Source: Streptomyces echinoruber
GTDB lineage: Bacteria > Actinomycetota > Actinomycetes > Streptomycetales > Streptomycetaceae
Direction of reading: 5' to 3'
Assembly (NCBI RefSeq): GCF_014651135.1
Contig: NZ_BMWH01000035.1
Span: forward strand, 1 to 64,000
DNA: 64,000 nucleotides
A model generated the notes under the pieces. It saw only the letters and a list, made by a program, of their open reading frames with translations. It did not search any database and was not told where the DNA came from. Shown one piece after another: positions 44,041 through 51,844 of this stretch. Positions within the stretch are counted from its first letter, which is position 1, and every line of letters starts with the position of its first letter. Made by a program: the position numbers and the translations under genes.

Positions 44041-44928
44041 CAATCCGCGCTGCTGCGCGCCGCACTGGACGCCGCGGAGCGCGGGTGGCGCGTCTTCCCG
44101 CTGCGGCCGGGCACCAAGCGGCCCGCCCTGCACGGGCAGGCCGCCTGCCCCCGCACCGGCGTGTGCGCGGGCGGGCACCGCAAGTGGGAGCAGCGCGCCA
44201 CCACCGACCCCGACCGCATCCGCGCCACCTGGGCGCGCGCCCCGTACAACGTCGGCATCGCCACCGGCCCGTCGGGGCTGCTGGTCGTTGACCTGGACAC
44301 CCCCGAGCACAAGGGCAGTTCGGACGCGCCTGACGGCGCGGCGACCTTCAAGGCGCTCTGCGAGCGCGCCGGGCACGCCGTCCCCGCCACCTACCGCACC
44401 CGGACCCCGAGCGGCGGCACGCACCTGTACTTCACCGCCCCGCCCGGGGCACGGCTGGGCAACACGGCGGGAACCATCGCCGAGTTGGTCGACACCCGCG
44501 CGTGGGGCGGCTACGTCGTCGCCGCCGGCAGCATCACGCCTGCCGGACGGTACGAGGCGTCCTGTGGCCGTCTCCCGGCTCCTCTGCCCGCATGGCTGCT
44601 GAGCATCCTGCAACCGGCCCCCGCGCCGTCTGCGGGGCCGCTGCGGCTGCCCGCGGTGGACGGCAGCCGCGCGGCCCTGGCCGCACTGGAGGCCGAATGC
44701 GCCGTGGTCGCCGCCGCTCCGGACGGGGAGCGCAACGTCACGCTGAACCGGTGCGCCTTCAAGGTGGGGCGCTTCGTGGCGTGGGGCGACCTCCCCCGGC
44801 ACGTGGCAGAGGAGGCCTTCCAAGCGGCCGGCGAGGCGACCGGACTGACCGCGGCCGAGTGCCGCGCCACCATCCGCAGCGCCCTGGACAGCTCCCTCCG
44901 CAAAGCCCGCCCCCGGGAGGCGGCATGA
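44026..44928 (+). CDS. Bifunctional DNA primase/polymerase (prim-pol, AEP superfamily)
   Basis: A 300-residue archaeo-eukaryotic primase-type protein. ATG at 44026. The N-terminal prim-pol domain has LDAAERGWRVFPLRPGTKRP, a Cys pair (ACPRTGVCAGG), the metal site LLVVDLDTPEHKG (DxD) near residue 90, and the later catalytic strands RTPSGGTHLYFTAPP and RAWGGYVVAAGSI. The C-terminal third is helical (ERNVTLNRCAFKVGRFVAWG, AAECRATIRSAL). It probably primes element replication with the helicase encoded two genes downstream. Its stop overlaps the next start (ATGA). Confidence 0.9.
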   Translation: MTHDPQSALLRAALDAAERGWRVFPLRPGTKRPALHGQAACPRTGVCAGGHRKWEQRATTDPDRIRATWARAPYNVGIATGPSGLLVVDLDTPEHKGSSDAPDGAATFKALCERAGHAVPATYRTRTPSGGTHLYFTAPPGARLGNTAGTIAELVDTRAWGGYVVAAGSITPAGRYEASCGRLPAPLPAWLLSILQPAPAPSAGPLRLPAVDGSRAALAALEAECAVVAAAPDGERNVTLNRCAFKVGRFVAWGDLPRHVAEEAFQAAGEATGLTAAECRATIRSALDSSLRKARPREAA

Positions 44929-45356
44929 GCGTCCCCCACCGCCCCCGCCTGGAAGGCCAACCCCCACCGGCCACCGGCCCCCGCGCCGCCCGGCCGGCCG
45001 CACCCGAGACGGCCGTGGGCGACCCGAAGGACGCCGCCCGCAAGGGCGTCCTTTCTGCCCTTCGCCCCGACCCGCACCGGTTCCGCGAGCGGTGCCGTCC
45101 CGGTGAGGACCCGACGCCGGAGCGACCCGGTATCCGGATCTACGCCCCGCCGGTCTACCGCCATCACTGGGACGGTGCCCGCTGGTCCACACGGCCGGGC
45201 GACACCCCTACCGCCGCCTACGCCTGCGCCTGCGGACACACCGACACCGCGCGCGGTCAGGACGCCGTGGCCGCCCTGGTCACCGAGTACGCCGCCCATC
45301 AGCACTTCTGCACCGGAACACCCGCCGTACCCACCGAAGGGAGGGCGGCCGCATGA
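44925..45356 (+). CDS. Hypothetical AICE protein between primase and helicase
   Basis: A 143-residue protein, ATG at 44925 overlapping the primase stop, ending with an ATGA overlap onto the helicase. A Pro/Ala-rich N-terminus is followed by PGIRIYAPPVYRHHWDGARW, then YACACGHTDTARGQDAVAAL and TEYAAHQHFC. The CxC, His and Cys residues could form a zinc site. Conserved position inside the replication module suggests an accessory role; no family recognised. Confidence 0.65.
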   Translation: MSVPHRPRLEGQPPPATGPRAARPAAPETAVGDPKDAARKGVLSALRPDPHRFRERCRPGEDPTPERPGIRIYAPPVYRHHWDGARWSTRPGDTPTAAYACACGHTDTARGQDAVAALVTEYAAHQHFCTGTPAVPTEGRAAA

Positions 45357-46762
45357 CCGAGCCGGAGGAACTGCCCGCACCGTCCAACCCGCTCGCCGTC
45401 GCCCGGCGGCTCCTGCCCGACTGGCAGACCGAAGGCGGGCGCCTGACCGTGCGGCGCTGGCGCGGCTCGTGGATGCGCTGGACCGGCACCTGCTGGCGGG
45501 AGCTGGACGAAGCCCAGATGCGCGCCCGCATGTACGAACGGCTGGAGTACGCCGTCTACAGTACCCCGGGCAAGGACGGGCAGCCCGAGCCGCGCGACTG
45601 GGCCCCCACGAAGCAGAAGATCAGCAACCTTCTCGACGCCCTGGGCGCCGTCACCCTGCTGCCCACCGAGGTAGACGCCCCCGCGTGGATCGACGGTGCC
45701 GGCGGGGGCGAGCAGGACCGCAGCCCCATCGTGGCGTGCGAGAACGGACTGCTGCGCATCCGCGACCGCGCGCTGCTGCCGCACGGGCCGGAGTTCTTCA
45801 ACCTGGTCTCCGTCCCCTTCGCCTACGACCCCGAGGCGACCGCGCCGACCTGGGAACGCTTCCTGGGACAGATCTGGCCCAACGATCCCGACGCCATCCA
45901 GTCCCTCCAGGAATGGTTCGGCTACGTCCTGTCCGGCCGCACGGACCAGCAGAAGATCCTGCTGATGGTCGGCCCGTCCCGCTCGGGCAAGGGCACCATC
46001 GCCCGAGTGCTGAAGGCGCTGGTCGGCAAGGAGAACCTTGCCGGGCCGACCCTCGCCGGACTGGGCACGAATTTCGGCCTGTCCACCCTGATCGGCAAAC
46101 CCCTCGCCGTCATCTCCGACGCCCGGCTGTCGGGCAACGACAACAGCCAGGTGGTTGAGCGGCTGCTGACCATCTCCGGTGAGGACACCATCGACATCGA
46201 CCGCAAGTACCGCGAGCCGTGGACCGGCAAGCTGCCCACGCGGCTGATGATTCTGTCCAATGAGCTGCCCTACTTCGGCGACGCCTCCGGGGTCATCGCC
46301 CGCCGCTTCGTGGTGCTCAACATGACCGTGTCCTGGCTGGGCAAGGAAGACCCCACCCTGTTCGACCGGCTCGTTGTCGAGATGCCCGGCATCCTCAACT
46401 GGGCCCTGGACGGACTTGCCCGGCTGGAGACCAAGGGGCGGCTCACCGAACCGGTGTGCAGCCGGGAGGCGGTCACCACCATGCAGGACACCGCCTCCCC
46501 CACGTCGGCGTTCATCCGGGAGCGCTGCCTGACCGGCCCGACGTGCAGCGTGCCCGTGGACACGCTGTGGGCCGTCTGGCGCGAGTGGGCCGAGGACAAC
46601 GGCGTGAAGGCCGTCGGCACGAAGCAGATGTTCGGCCGCAACCTGCTCTCCGTCGTGCCTCAGCTCCACCGCACCCGACCCCGCGACGCCTACGGCCGGC
46701 AGGTGGCCACCTACAACGGGATCACCCTCAAGCCGTCCGGTCCACATCAGCCTGAGTCGTGA
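45353..46762 (+). CDS. Phage/plasmid primase-helicase, P4/D5 family (SF3)
   Basis: A 469-residue protein, ATG at 45353. The D5-N domain (about 30-190; WTGTCWRELDEAQMRARMYE, PIVACENGLLRIRDRALLPH) precedes an SF3 helicase core with Walker A LLMVGPSRSGKGTIARVLKA near residue 206, Walker B-like LAVISDARLSG near 260 and motif C MILSNELPYFGDASGVIARR near 300. The C-terminal winged-helix region (VDTLWAVWREWAEDNGVKAV) is present. With the prim-pol it forms the replication initiator of the element (RepPP-type AICE). Its last codons lie within the left arm of a 24-bp inverted repeat. Confidence 0.92.
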   Translation: MTEPEELPAPSNPLAVARRLLPDWQTEGGRLTVRRWRGSWMRWTGTCWRELDEAQMRARMYERLEYAVYSTPGKDGQPEPRDWAPTKQKISNLLDALGAVTLLPTEVDAPAWIDGAGGGEQDRSPIVACENGLLRIRDRALLPHGPEFFNLVSVPFAYDPEATAPTWERFLGQIWPNDPDAIQSLQEWFGYVLSGRTDQQKILLMVGPSRSGKGTIARVLKALVGKENLAGPTLAGLGTNFGLSTLIGKPLAVISDARLSGNDNSQVVERLLTISGEDTIDIDRKYREPWTGKLPTRLMILSNELPYFGDASGVIARRFVVLNMTVSWLGKEDPTLFDRLVVEMPGILNWALDGLARLETKGRLTEPVCSREAVTTMQDTASPTSAFIRERCLTGPTCSVPVDTLWAVWREWAEDNGVKAVGTKQMFGRNLLSVVPQLHRTRPRDAYGRQVATYNGITLKPSGPHQPES

Positions 46763-46820
46763 CTCATCGCGACTCAAGCCCCCCGCCAACCCGCTCTGAG
46801 TCGCGATGAGTCACGACTCA
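46753..46820. repeat. Perfect 24-bp inverted repeat built from TGAGTC/GACTCA units
   Basis: TGAGTCGTGACTCATCGCGA plus CTCA (46753-46776) is the exact reverse complement of 46797-46820, with a 20-nt loop. Each arm holds three copies of the hexamer TGAGTC/GACTCA. It starts inside the helicase stop region and ends 46 nt before xis. Candidate operator for xis-int, replication iteron cluster, or terminator. Confidence 0.88.
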
Positions 46821-46866
46821 GAGCAATGTCACTTCAACTCCCCCGCACCTTGAAGGAGTCTCGGCA

Positions 46867-47055
46867 GTGGCAGACGCTCAGAAGCTCAAGCTCTGCGAAG
46901 TGCTGGAAGAGATCGGGATGAGCCGCGCGGCCTTCTACCGCATGCGCGCCCGCGGCAAGGCGCCCCGGATCACCTATCTCCCCAACGGCCAGATCCGCAT
47001 CTCCCGGCGGGACCTGGACGAGTGGTGGGAGAGCCTCGAACGCCCCTCCTACTGA
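46867..47055 (+). CDS. xis: Excisionase (MerR-like HTH)
   Basis: A 62-residue winged-helix protein. GTG start with GAAGGAG 9 nt upstream (ADAQKLKLCEVLEEIGMSRA). AFYRMRARGKAPRITYLPNG and QIRISRRDLDEWWESL are the characteristic HTH plus wing of AICE excisionases. It precedes the integrase gene by 58 nt, the usual xis-int order, and would turn integration into excision. Confidence 0.85.
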   Translation: MADAQKLKLCEVLEEIGMSRAAFYRMRARGKAPRITYLPNGQIRISRRDLDEWWESLERPSY

Positions 47056-47113
47056 TCATCGCTTGACCGCGGGCCCGCCGATCCGGCGGGCCCGCTCCCG
47101 TGAAAGGACGCTT

Positions 47114-48478
47114 GTGGGCAAGACGTACGATGTTCGAATCTGGGCGGTCCGGCAGCGCAAGGACCGGGGGCAGTCCTCAGCCGAGTTGCGATGGAGGGTC
47201 GGCAACACCCCGCACTCGCAGACGTTCAGCACCAAGACCCTCGCCGACGGCCGCCGCGCGGAGCTGCTCACCGCGGTGAACAACGGCGAGCCGTTCGACG
47301 AGGCGACCGGCCTGCCCCTGCGGGAGCTCCGGGAGCGCAACGACGTGTCCTGGTACCGGCATGCTCGCGACTACATCGAGATGAAGTGGCCGACCTCCCC
47401 GGCCAAGACTCGTACGACCCTCGCCGACGCCATGGCGACGGCGACACCGGCCCTGGTGAGCACCCGCCGGGGCATGCCCGACACCATGGAGCTTCGCCAC
47501 GCGCTCTACGGGTGGGCCTTCAACTGCAACCGCTGGACGGAGGAACCGCCGGCCGCCGTGGCCCGCACCCTCGCGTGGGTGGAGCGAAACACCCTGCCCG
47601 TGAGCGCTCTGGACGATCCCTTGGTGATCCGGAAGGTGCTGACCGCCTTCACCCTCCGTCTGGACGGCGCCAAGGCGGCCCCTTCCACCTTCAAGCGGAA
47701 GCGGGCGATCTTCCACAACGCGCTTGGCTTCGCCGTAGAGGCACGGCGCCTGCCCCACAACCCGCTGACTCAGGTGCAGTGGGCCGTCCCTCCGGCGGTC
47801 GATGAAGTGGACCCCGGCTGTGTGGTCAACCCCCGGCAGGCGCGGGCCCTGCTGGAGGCCGTCGCCGAACAGGGGGCCCGGGGGCAGCACCTGAAAGCGT
47901 TCTTCGGGTGCCTGTACCACGCCGGCATGCGCCCGGCCGAAGCCGTGTGGCTGCGGCGCGAGAACTGTGATCTCCCCCTGTCCGGGTGGGGCACGCTGCA
48001 CTTGGACGGCTCACGCCCGCGCGTCGGGCGCGGCTGGACGGATTCCGGCGCTCCGCACGACACCCGCGGTCTGAAGTGGCGGCCGGAGAAGGAGATACGG
48101 CACGTGCCCATCCCTCCCGAGTTCACGGCCATGCTCCGGGAGCACCTCGACACGTACGGGACCGCGTCCGACGGCCGGCTCTTCCGGACGCTGCGGGGCG
48201 GCATCGTGCAGGAGAGCGGCTACGGCGAGGTGTGGGCCCGCGCCCGCAAGCAGGCGCTCACGCCGCAGCAGTACGCCTCACCCCTCGCCGCCCGCCCCTA
48301 TGATCTTCGCCACGCGTGCGTGTCCCTCTGGTTGAACTCCGGGGTCGATCCCGTGGAAGTCGCCCGCCGCGCCGGCCACTCCGTGGCCGTCCTGCTGAAG
48401 GTCTACGCGAAGTGCCTGGACGGGGCCACGGCCATGGCGAACGCCCGGATCGATGAGGCACTGAGCCGCTGGTCATGA
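47114..48478 (+). CDS. int: Tyrosine site-specific integrase
   Basis: A 454-residue recombinase. GTG at 47114 (VGKTYDVRIWAVRQRKDRGQ), preceded by GAAAGGA; an in-frame extension to 47063 lacks a ribosome binding site. The N-terminal arm-binding and core-binding domains span to about residue 210. Catalytic residues: Arg in HAGMRPAEAVWL near 274, RPYDLRHACVSL near 397, His in RAGHSVAVLLKVY near 422, and the nucleophile Tyr in KVYAKC near 431. It lies 158 nt from the right att site. It integrates the element at the 3' part of tRNA-Tyr. Confidence 0.95.
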   Translation: MGKTYDVRIWAVRQRKDRGQSSAELRWRVGNTPHSQTFSTKTLADGRRAELLTAVNNGEPFDEATGLPLRELRERNDVSWYRHARDYIEMKWPTSPAKTRTTLADAMATATPALVSTRRGMPDTMELRHALYGWAFNCNRWTEEPPAAVARTLAWVERNTLPVSALDDPLVIRKVLTAFTLRLDGAKAAPSTFKRKRAIFHNALGFAVEARRLPHNPLTQVQWAVPPAVDEVDPGCVVNPRQARALLEAVAEQGARGQHLKAFFGCLYHAGMRPAEAVWLRRENCDLPLSGWGTLHLDGSRPRVGRGWTDSGAPHDTRGLKWRPEKEIRHVPIPPEFTAMLREHLDTYGTASDGRLFRTLRGGIVQESGYGEVWARARKQALTPQQYASPLAARPYDLRHACVSLWLNSGVDPVEVARRAGHSVAVLLKVYAKCLDGATAMANARIDEALSRWS

Positions 48479-48486
48479 TCCACTCT

Positions 48487-48548
48487 GCCCCACGGATGCC
48501 CCGCAAGCGCTGGTCAGCACGCGAGTCAGGGTGAGACAGAGTGGGATG
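48487..48548. other. Right arm-type integrase sites
   Basis: GCCCCACGGATGCCCCGC (48487-48504) repeats the left-end motif at 33906 in direct orientation. CAGAGTGGGATG (48537-48548) is the inverse of 33965-33976. Both lie between the int stop and the core site. Inferred from symmetry of the two ends. Confidence 0.6.
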
Positions 48549-48585
48549 AACCACGCATAGCGGCACCACCGTCACCTACAGCGTT

Positions 48586-48629
48586 CGAAGGGCCCGCGTC
48601 CAGCGTTTTCGCTGGTCACGGGCCCTTCG
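48586..48629 (-). terminator. Element-borne terminator for the rebuilt tRNA
   Basis: CGAAGGGCCCGCGTCCAGCG (48586-48605) pairs with CGCTGGTCACGGGCCCTTCG (48610-48629) with two mismatches and a TTTT loop. It occupies the same place relative to the tRNA 3' end as the host terminator at 33754, showing that attP carries a replacement 3' flank. Confidence 0.75.
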
Positions 48630-48636
48630 TCGCGTG

Positions 48637-48684
48637 TGGCGGCGCCAGGATTCGAACCTGGGTAGGCATAGCCGACACACCGCC
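48637..48684 (-). pseudogene. attR: tRNA-Tyr lacking D and anticodon arms
   Basis: Minus strand, 48 nt: GGCGGTGTG, immediately followed by TCGGCTATGCC, the T arm CCAGGTTCGAATCCTGG and CGCCGCCA. GGCGGTG pairs with CGCCGCC over 7 bp (one G-T), so both acceptor strands are present. About 35-40 nt that should carry the D arm and the anticodon stem-loop (CTGTAAATC, still visible at attL) are missing. A TG microhomology at the joint fits a deletion. As read it cannot be a functional tRNA. Confidence 0.75.
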
Positions 48685-48895
48685 GGGGTCGCTGCCTGTG
48701 GGACCGCCTTTCGGCGGTGCTCCCTGGCAACGACGTAAACAATACCTGATGCACAGGGGTGCTTCGCCACCCGGTTGATCGACGGGCACAGGGACGCGGG
48801 GTGGCTAGGCTGGTGCGGATGCGGCCCGGGACCCGTGGCGGGCTCGGTGGCCGCCCACGTACGCCGGTCTCACCCGATACAAGGAGCCACAGGAC

Positions 48896-49384
48896 ATGGC
48901 CGACTCCAGTTTCGACATCGTCTCGAAGGTCGAGCGGCAGGAGGTCGACAACGCCCTCAACCAGGCCGCCAAGGAGATCTCGCAGCGCTACGACTTCAAG
49001 GGCGTCGGCGCCTCGATCTCGTGGTCGGGCGACAAGATCCTCATGGTGGCGAACTCCGAGGACCGGGTGAAGGCCGTCCTCGACGTCTTCCAGTCCAAGC
49101 TGATCAAGCGCGGGATCTCGCTGAAGGCGCTGGACGCGGGCGAGCCGCAGCTGTCCGGCAAGGAGTACAAGATCTTCGCGTCCATCAAGGAGGGCATCTC
49201 CCAGGAGAACGCCAAGAAGGTGGCGAAGATCATCCGGGATGAGGGCCCCAAGGGCGTGAAGGCCCAGGTGCAGGGCGACGAGCTGCGGGTCAGCTCCAAG
49301 AGCCGGGACGACCTGCAGGCCGTCATCGCGCTGCTGAAGGGCAAGGACTTCGACTTCGCGATGCAGTTCACGAACTACCGGTGA
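48896..49384 (+). CDS. yajQ: YajQ family nucleotide-binding protein
   Basis: A 162-residue protein made of two ferredoxin-like domains. MADSSFDIVSKVERQEVDNA, then QRYDFKGVGASISWSGDKIL, KIFASIKEGISQENAKKVAK, KIIRDEGPKGVKAQVQGDEL and DFDFAMQFTNYR. Family members bind nucleotides or RNA, and in Xanthomonas a homologue binds c-di-GMP. Its function in Streptomyces is unknown. First host gene right of the integrated element. Strong terminator follows. Confidence 0.93.
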   Translation: MADSSFDIVSKVERQEVDNALNQAAKEISQRYDFKGVGASISWSGDKILMVANSEDRVKAVLDVFQSKLIKRGISLKALDAGEPQLSGKEYKIFASIKEGISQENAKKVAKIIRDEGPKGVKAQVQGDELRVSSKSRDDLQAVIALLKGKDFDFAMQFTNYR

Positions 49385-49402
49385 CCGGCCGGACGGTGCG
49401 CG

Positions 49403-49440
49403 GGGCGAGGGCGGGCGGGTACGGGTGCCCGCCCTCGCCC
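49403..49440 (+). terminator. yajQ terminator
   Basis: GGGCGAGGGCGGGC (49403-49416) pairs perfectly over 14 bp with GCCCGCCCTCGCCC (49427-49440), 18 nt after the stop. Confidence 0.88.
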
Positions 49441-49470
49441 GTGCCGGCGTACCGGCCATGCCGGCCGCTT

Positions 49471-49525
49471 CGGCCGTACCGGGCACGTCGGCCGTACCGG
49501 GCACGTCGGCCGTACCGGGCGCGTC
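49471..49525. repeat. 18-bp tandem repeat CGGCCGTACCGGGCACGT
   Basis: Three consecutive copies from 49471, the last slightly changed (GGGCGCGT), between the yajQ terminator and the stop of the next minus-strand gene. Each contains GGCCGTACCGG, a near palindrome. Confidence 0.85.
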
Positions 49526-49790
49526 AGTCGCGCGAGTTGCCGAACAGCAGGCGGTAGGCCACCAGCAGGACCAGGGAGCCGCCGATGGCGGCGAGCCAGG
49601 TGGCGCCGTCGTAGAAGTGCTTGCTGACGGGGTGGTGCAGCCAGCGGGCGGAGATCCAGCCGCCGATGAAGGCGCCCGCGATGCCGATGAGGGTGGTGCC
49701 GACGAACCCGCCCGGGTCGCGGCCCGGCAGCAGGAACTTGGCGATGGCGCCGGCCAACAGCCCCAGGATGATCCAGCTGACGATGCTCAT
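49524..49790 (-). CDS. GlsB/YeaQ/YmgE family membrane protein
   Basis: An 88-residue protein, ATG at 49790 (MSIVSWIILGLLAGAIAKFL). Three hydrophobic segments with the family's Gly-rich signature: PGRDPGGFVGTTLIGIAGAF, IGGWISARWL, then WLAAIGGSLVLLVAYRLLFG. It is a transglycosylase-associated, stress-linked small membrane protein in other bacteria; function unproven. Stand-alone. Confidence 0.88.
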   Translation of the reverse strand: MSIVSWIILGLLAGAIAKFLLPGRDPGGFVGTTLIGIAGAFIGGWISARWLHHPVSKHFYDGATWLAAIGGSLVLLVAYRLLFGNSRD

Positions 49791-50084
49791 GCCCCGATCC
49801 TGCCCTTCCCGCCTGCGCCCGCGCCGTCCCGGCGCGGTGGTCTTCACCGGTGCCCGCCGGCCTCACCGGTCCCACTGGTCCTACCGGTCCCAGCAGCTCC
49901 ACTGACCCCGTCGGTCCTCGCCGATCTTTATGCCCTTCACCGGTATTCACCGGCGTTCACCGGTCTTCACCCGGCGAACGGGTGGATCCGGCTCGGGAGC
50001 GGGTCGGCGGGCGTTCGTGCCGTGTCGGTGGCAAGGACGACGCGGGGGCACCGGGCGGTTGCGCCGGTCAGTAGGGTGCCGGAC

Positions 50085-51347
50085 ATGACACGGACGGACA
50101 CGGGAGCCGGAGCGGAGGCCGGACTGCGGCGTTCCCTCGGGCTCGGGGACGCCGTGGTGGTCGGGCTCGGCTCGATGATCGGGGCGGGCGTCTTCGCCGC
50201 GCCGGCGCCCGCGGCGCGCGCGGCCGGCTCGGGGCTGCTGCCGGGGCTGGCGGTCGCGGCCGTGGTGGCCTACTGCAACGCCTCGTCCTCGGCACGGCTG
50301 GCGGCCCGGTATCCGGCCTCCGGCGGCACGTACGTGTACGGGCGGGAGCGGCTCGGGGCGTTCTGGGGGTACCTCGCCGGCTGGTCGTTCGTGGTGGGCA
50401 AGACGGCCTCGTGCGCGGCGATGGCGCTCACCGTGGGGGCGTACGTCTGGCCCGCGCAGGCGCACGCGGTGGCCGTGGCCGCGGTGGTGGCGCTGACCGC
50501 GGTGAACTACGGCGGCGTCCAGAAGTCCGCCTGGCTGACCCGCGCCGTCGTGGCGGTGGTCCTGGCGGTGCTGGCCGCCGTGGTGGCCGGGTGCCTGGGC
50601 TCCGGCGGTTTCGACGGCGGCCGGCTCGCGAGCGGGGATGCGGCGGGCGCGGGCGGGGTGCTGCAGGCCGCCGGGCTGCTGTTCTTCGCGTTCGCCGGTT
50701 ACGCCCGGATCGCCACCCTCGGGGAGGAGGTGCGCGACCCGGCGCGCACCATCCCGCGTGCGATCCCGCTCGCGCTCGGCATCGCACTCGCCGTGTACGC
50801 GTGCGTGGCCGTCGCCGCACTGGGAGTCCTGGGCGCGGACGGGCTCGCCCGCGCGGACGCTCCCCTGGCCGACGCGGTGCGGGCGGCCGGGGTGCCGGGG
50901 CTGGTGCCGGTGGTGCGGGCGGGGGCCGCGGTGGCCGCCCTCGGTTCGCTGCTCGCGCTGATCCTGGGCGTGTCGCGTACGACGCTGGCCATGGCGCGGG
51001 ACCGGCACCTGCCGGGGGCCCTGGCCGCCGTGCATCCGCGGTTCCACGTGCCGCACCGCGCGGAGCTCGCCGTGGGCGCCGTCGTGGCCGTCCTGGCCGC
51101 CACCGTGGACGTCCGCGGCGCGATCGGTTTCTCCTCCTTCGGGGTGCTCGCCTACTACGCCCTCGCCAACGCCTCCGCCTGGACGCTGGACGCCGCGCCG
51201 AGGGCCCGGGCGGTGCCGCTGGTGGGGCTCGTCGGGTGTGCCGCGCTCGCCTTCGCCCTGCCGTGGACGTCGGTCGCCACGGGCGCGGGGGTGCTGGCGG
51301 TGGGGGTGGCGGCGTACGGCGCACGGCGGTGGGCCGCCGGGCGCTGA
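50085..51347 (+). CDS. APC superfamily amino acid permease
   Basis: A 420-residue transporter, ATG at 50085. The APC entry motif LGLGDAVVVGLGSMIGAGVF (GSxxGxG in TM1) is clear. TM6 has QAAGLLFFAFAGYARIATLG EEV, cut here for length, with EVRDPARTIPRAIPLALGIA after it, the typical APC loop. About 11-12 membrane helices can be counted; it is shorter than the usual 450-500 residues, with only two helices after TM10. Substrate is probably an amino acid or polyamine. No operon partner. Confidence 0.88.
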   Translation: MTRTDTGAGAEAGLRRSLGLGDAVVVGLGSMIGAGVFAAPAPAARAAGSGLLPGLAVAAVVAYCNASSSARLAARYPASGGTYVYGRERLGAFWGYLAGWSFVVGKTASCAAMALTVGAYVWPAQAHAVAVAAVVALTAVNYGGVQKSAWLTRAVVAVVLAVLAAVVAGCLGSGGFDGGRLASGDAAGAGGVLQAAGLLFFAFAGYARIATLGEEVRDPARTIPRAIPLALGIALAVYACVAVAALGVLGADGLARADAPLADAVRAAGVPGLVPVVRAGAAVAALGSLLALILGVSRTTLAMARDRHLPGALAAVHPRFHVPHRAELAVGAVVAVLAATVDVRGAIGFSSFGVLAYYALANASAWTLDAAPRARAVPLVGLVGCAALAFALPWTSVATGAGVLAVGVAAYGARRWAAGR

Positions 51348-51368
51348 AACCCGGCCACTGGCCTCGCA

Positions 51369-51417
51369 GCTCATGGCTTGAGGCTCGTGGCTCATGGCTT
51401 GAGGCTCGTGGCTCGGG
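51369..51417. repeat. 21-bp tandem repeat after the permease
   Basis: GCTCATGGCTTGAGGCTCGTG occurs at 51369-51389 and 51390-51410, followed by a partial third copy. It lies between convergent genes. No clear terminator stem; CTTGAG/GCTC elements give small internal dyads. Confidence 0.85.
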
Positions 51418-51451
51418 TTTCGGGGCTCGGTCCGGGCCCGGTTCTACGACG

Positions 51452-51844
51452 TCACCGCGTCGCGAACGGCTGGTCCGTCGGGACGATCTCCCGTCCCAGC
51501 GGGAACAGCGACACCGGTATCAGCTTGAAGTTGGCCACGCCGAACGGGATGCCGATGAGCGTGAGACACAGGGCGAGGCCGGTGACGATGTGCCCGAGCG
51601 CCAGCCACCAGCCGGCGAGGAGGAGCCACAGGACGTTGCCGATGCAGGAGGGGGCACCCGCGTCGCGGCGCTCGACCGTGGTGTACCCGAAGGGCCACAG
51701 GGCGTAGACGCCGATGCGGAAGGCGGCTATCCCGAAGGGGATGCCGATGATCGTGAGGCAGAGCAGGACGCCCGCGGCGAGGTAGGCGAGGAACAGCCAG
51801 ATGCCGCTGAGCACCAGCCACAGGATGTTGAGGATCGTCTTCAT
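51452..51844 (-). CDS. YccF domain membrane protein
   Basis: A 130-residue protein, ATG at 51844, overlapping the htpX stop (ATGA), so the two are coupled. Two copies of the YccF repeat: NILWLVLSGIWLFLAYLAAG then CLTIIGIPFGIAAFRIGVYA, and NVLWLLLAGWWLALGHIVTG then CLTLIGIPFGVANFKLIPVS. Four membrane helices. Function unknown; coupling to a membrane protease suggests a link to membrane quality control. Confidence 0.9.
   Translation of the reverse strand: MKTILNILWLVLSGIWLFLAYLAAGVLLCLTIIGIPFGIAAFRIGVYALWPFGYTTVERRDAGAPSCIGNVLWLLLAGWWLALGHIVTGLALCLTLIGIPFGVANFKLIPVSLFPLGREIVPTDQPFATR

Larger units (their letters stand above)
33803..48677. mobile_element. Integrated actinomycete conjugative element (AICE, SLP1/pSAM2 type)
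   Basis: About 14.9 kb between 41-bp identical direct repeats (33803-33843 and 48637-48677) derived from the 3' part of tRNA-Tyr. Inside are a tyrosine integrase and excisionase next to the right end, a prim-pol and P4-type replication module, a TraB/FtsK transfer ATPase with Spd-like small genes, and a GntR-Nudix plus XRE control region at the left end. SLP1 of S. coelicolor is known to use a tRNA-Tyr as its site. Cargo is limited to a GGDEF protein and a cytosine methyltransferase. All modules needed for excision, replication and transfer look present. Confidence 0.93.

Noticed and set aside
48637..49020. tmRNA (ssrA) 3' end at the right junction
   Set aside because: The T arm and acceptor could suggest it, but the required upstream 300 nt run into yajQ and show no tag peptide frame; the identity with attL shows tRNA-Tyr origin.
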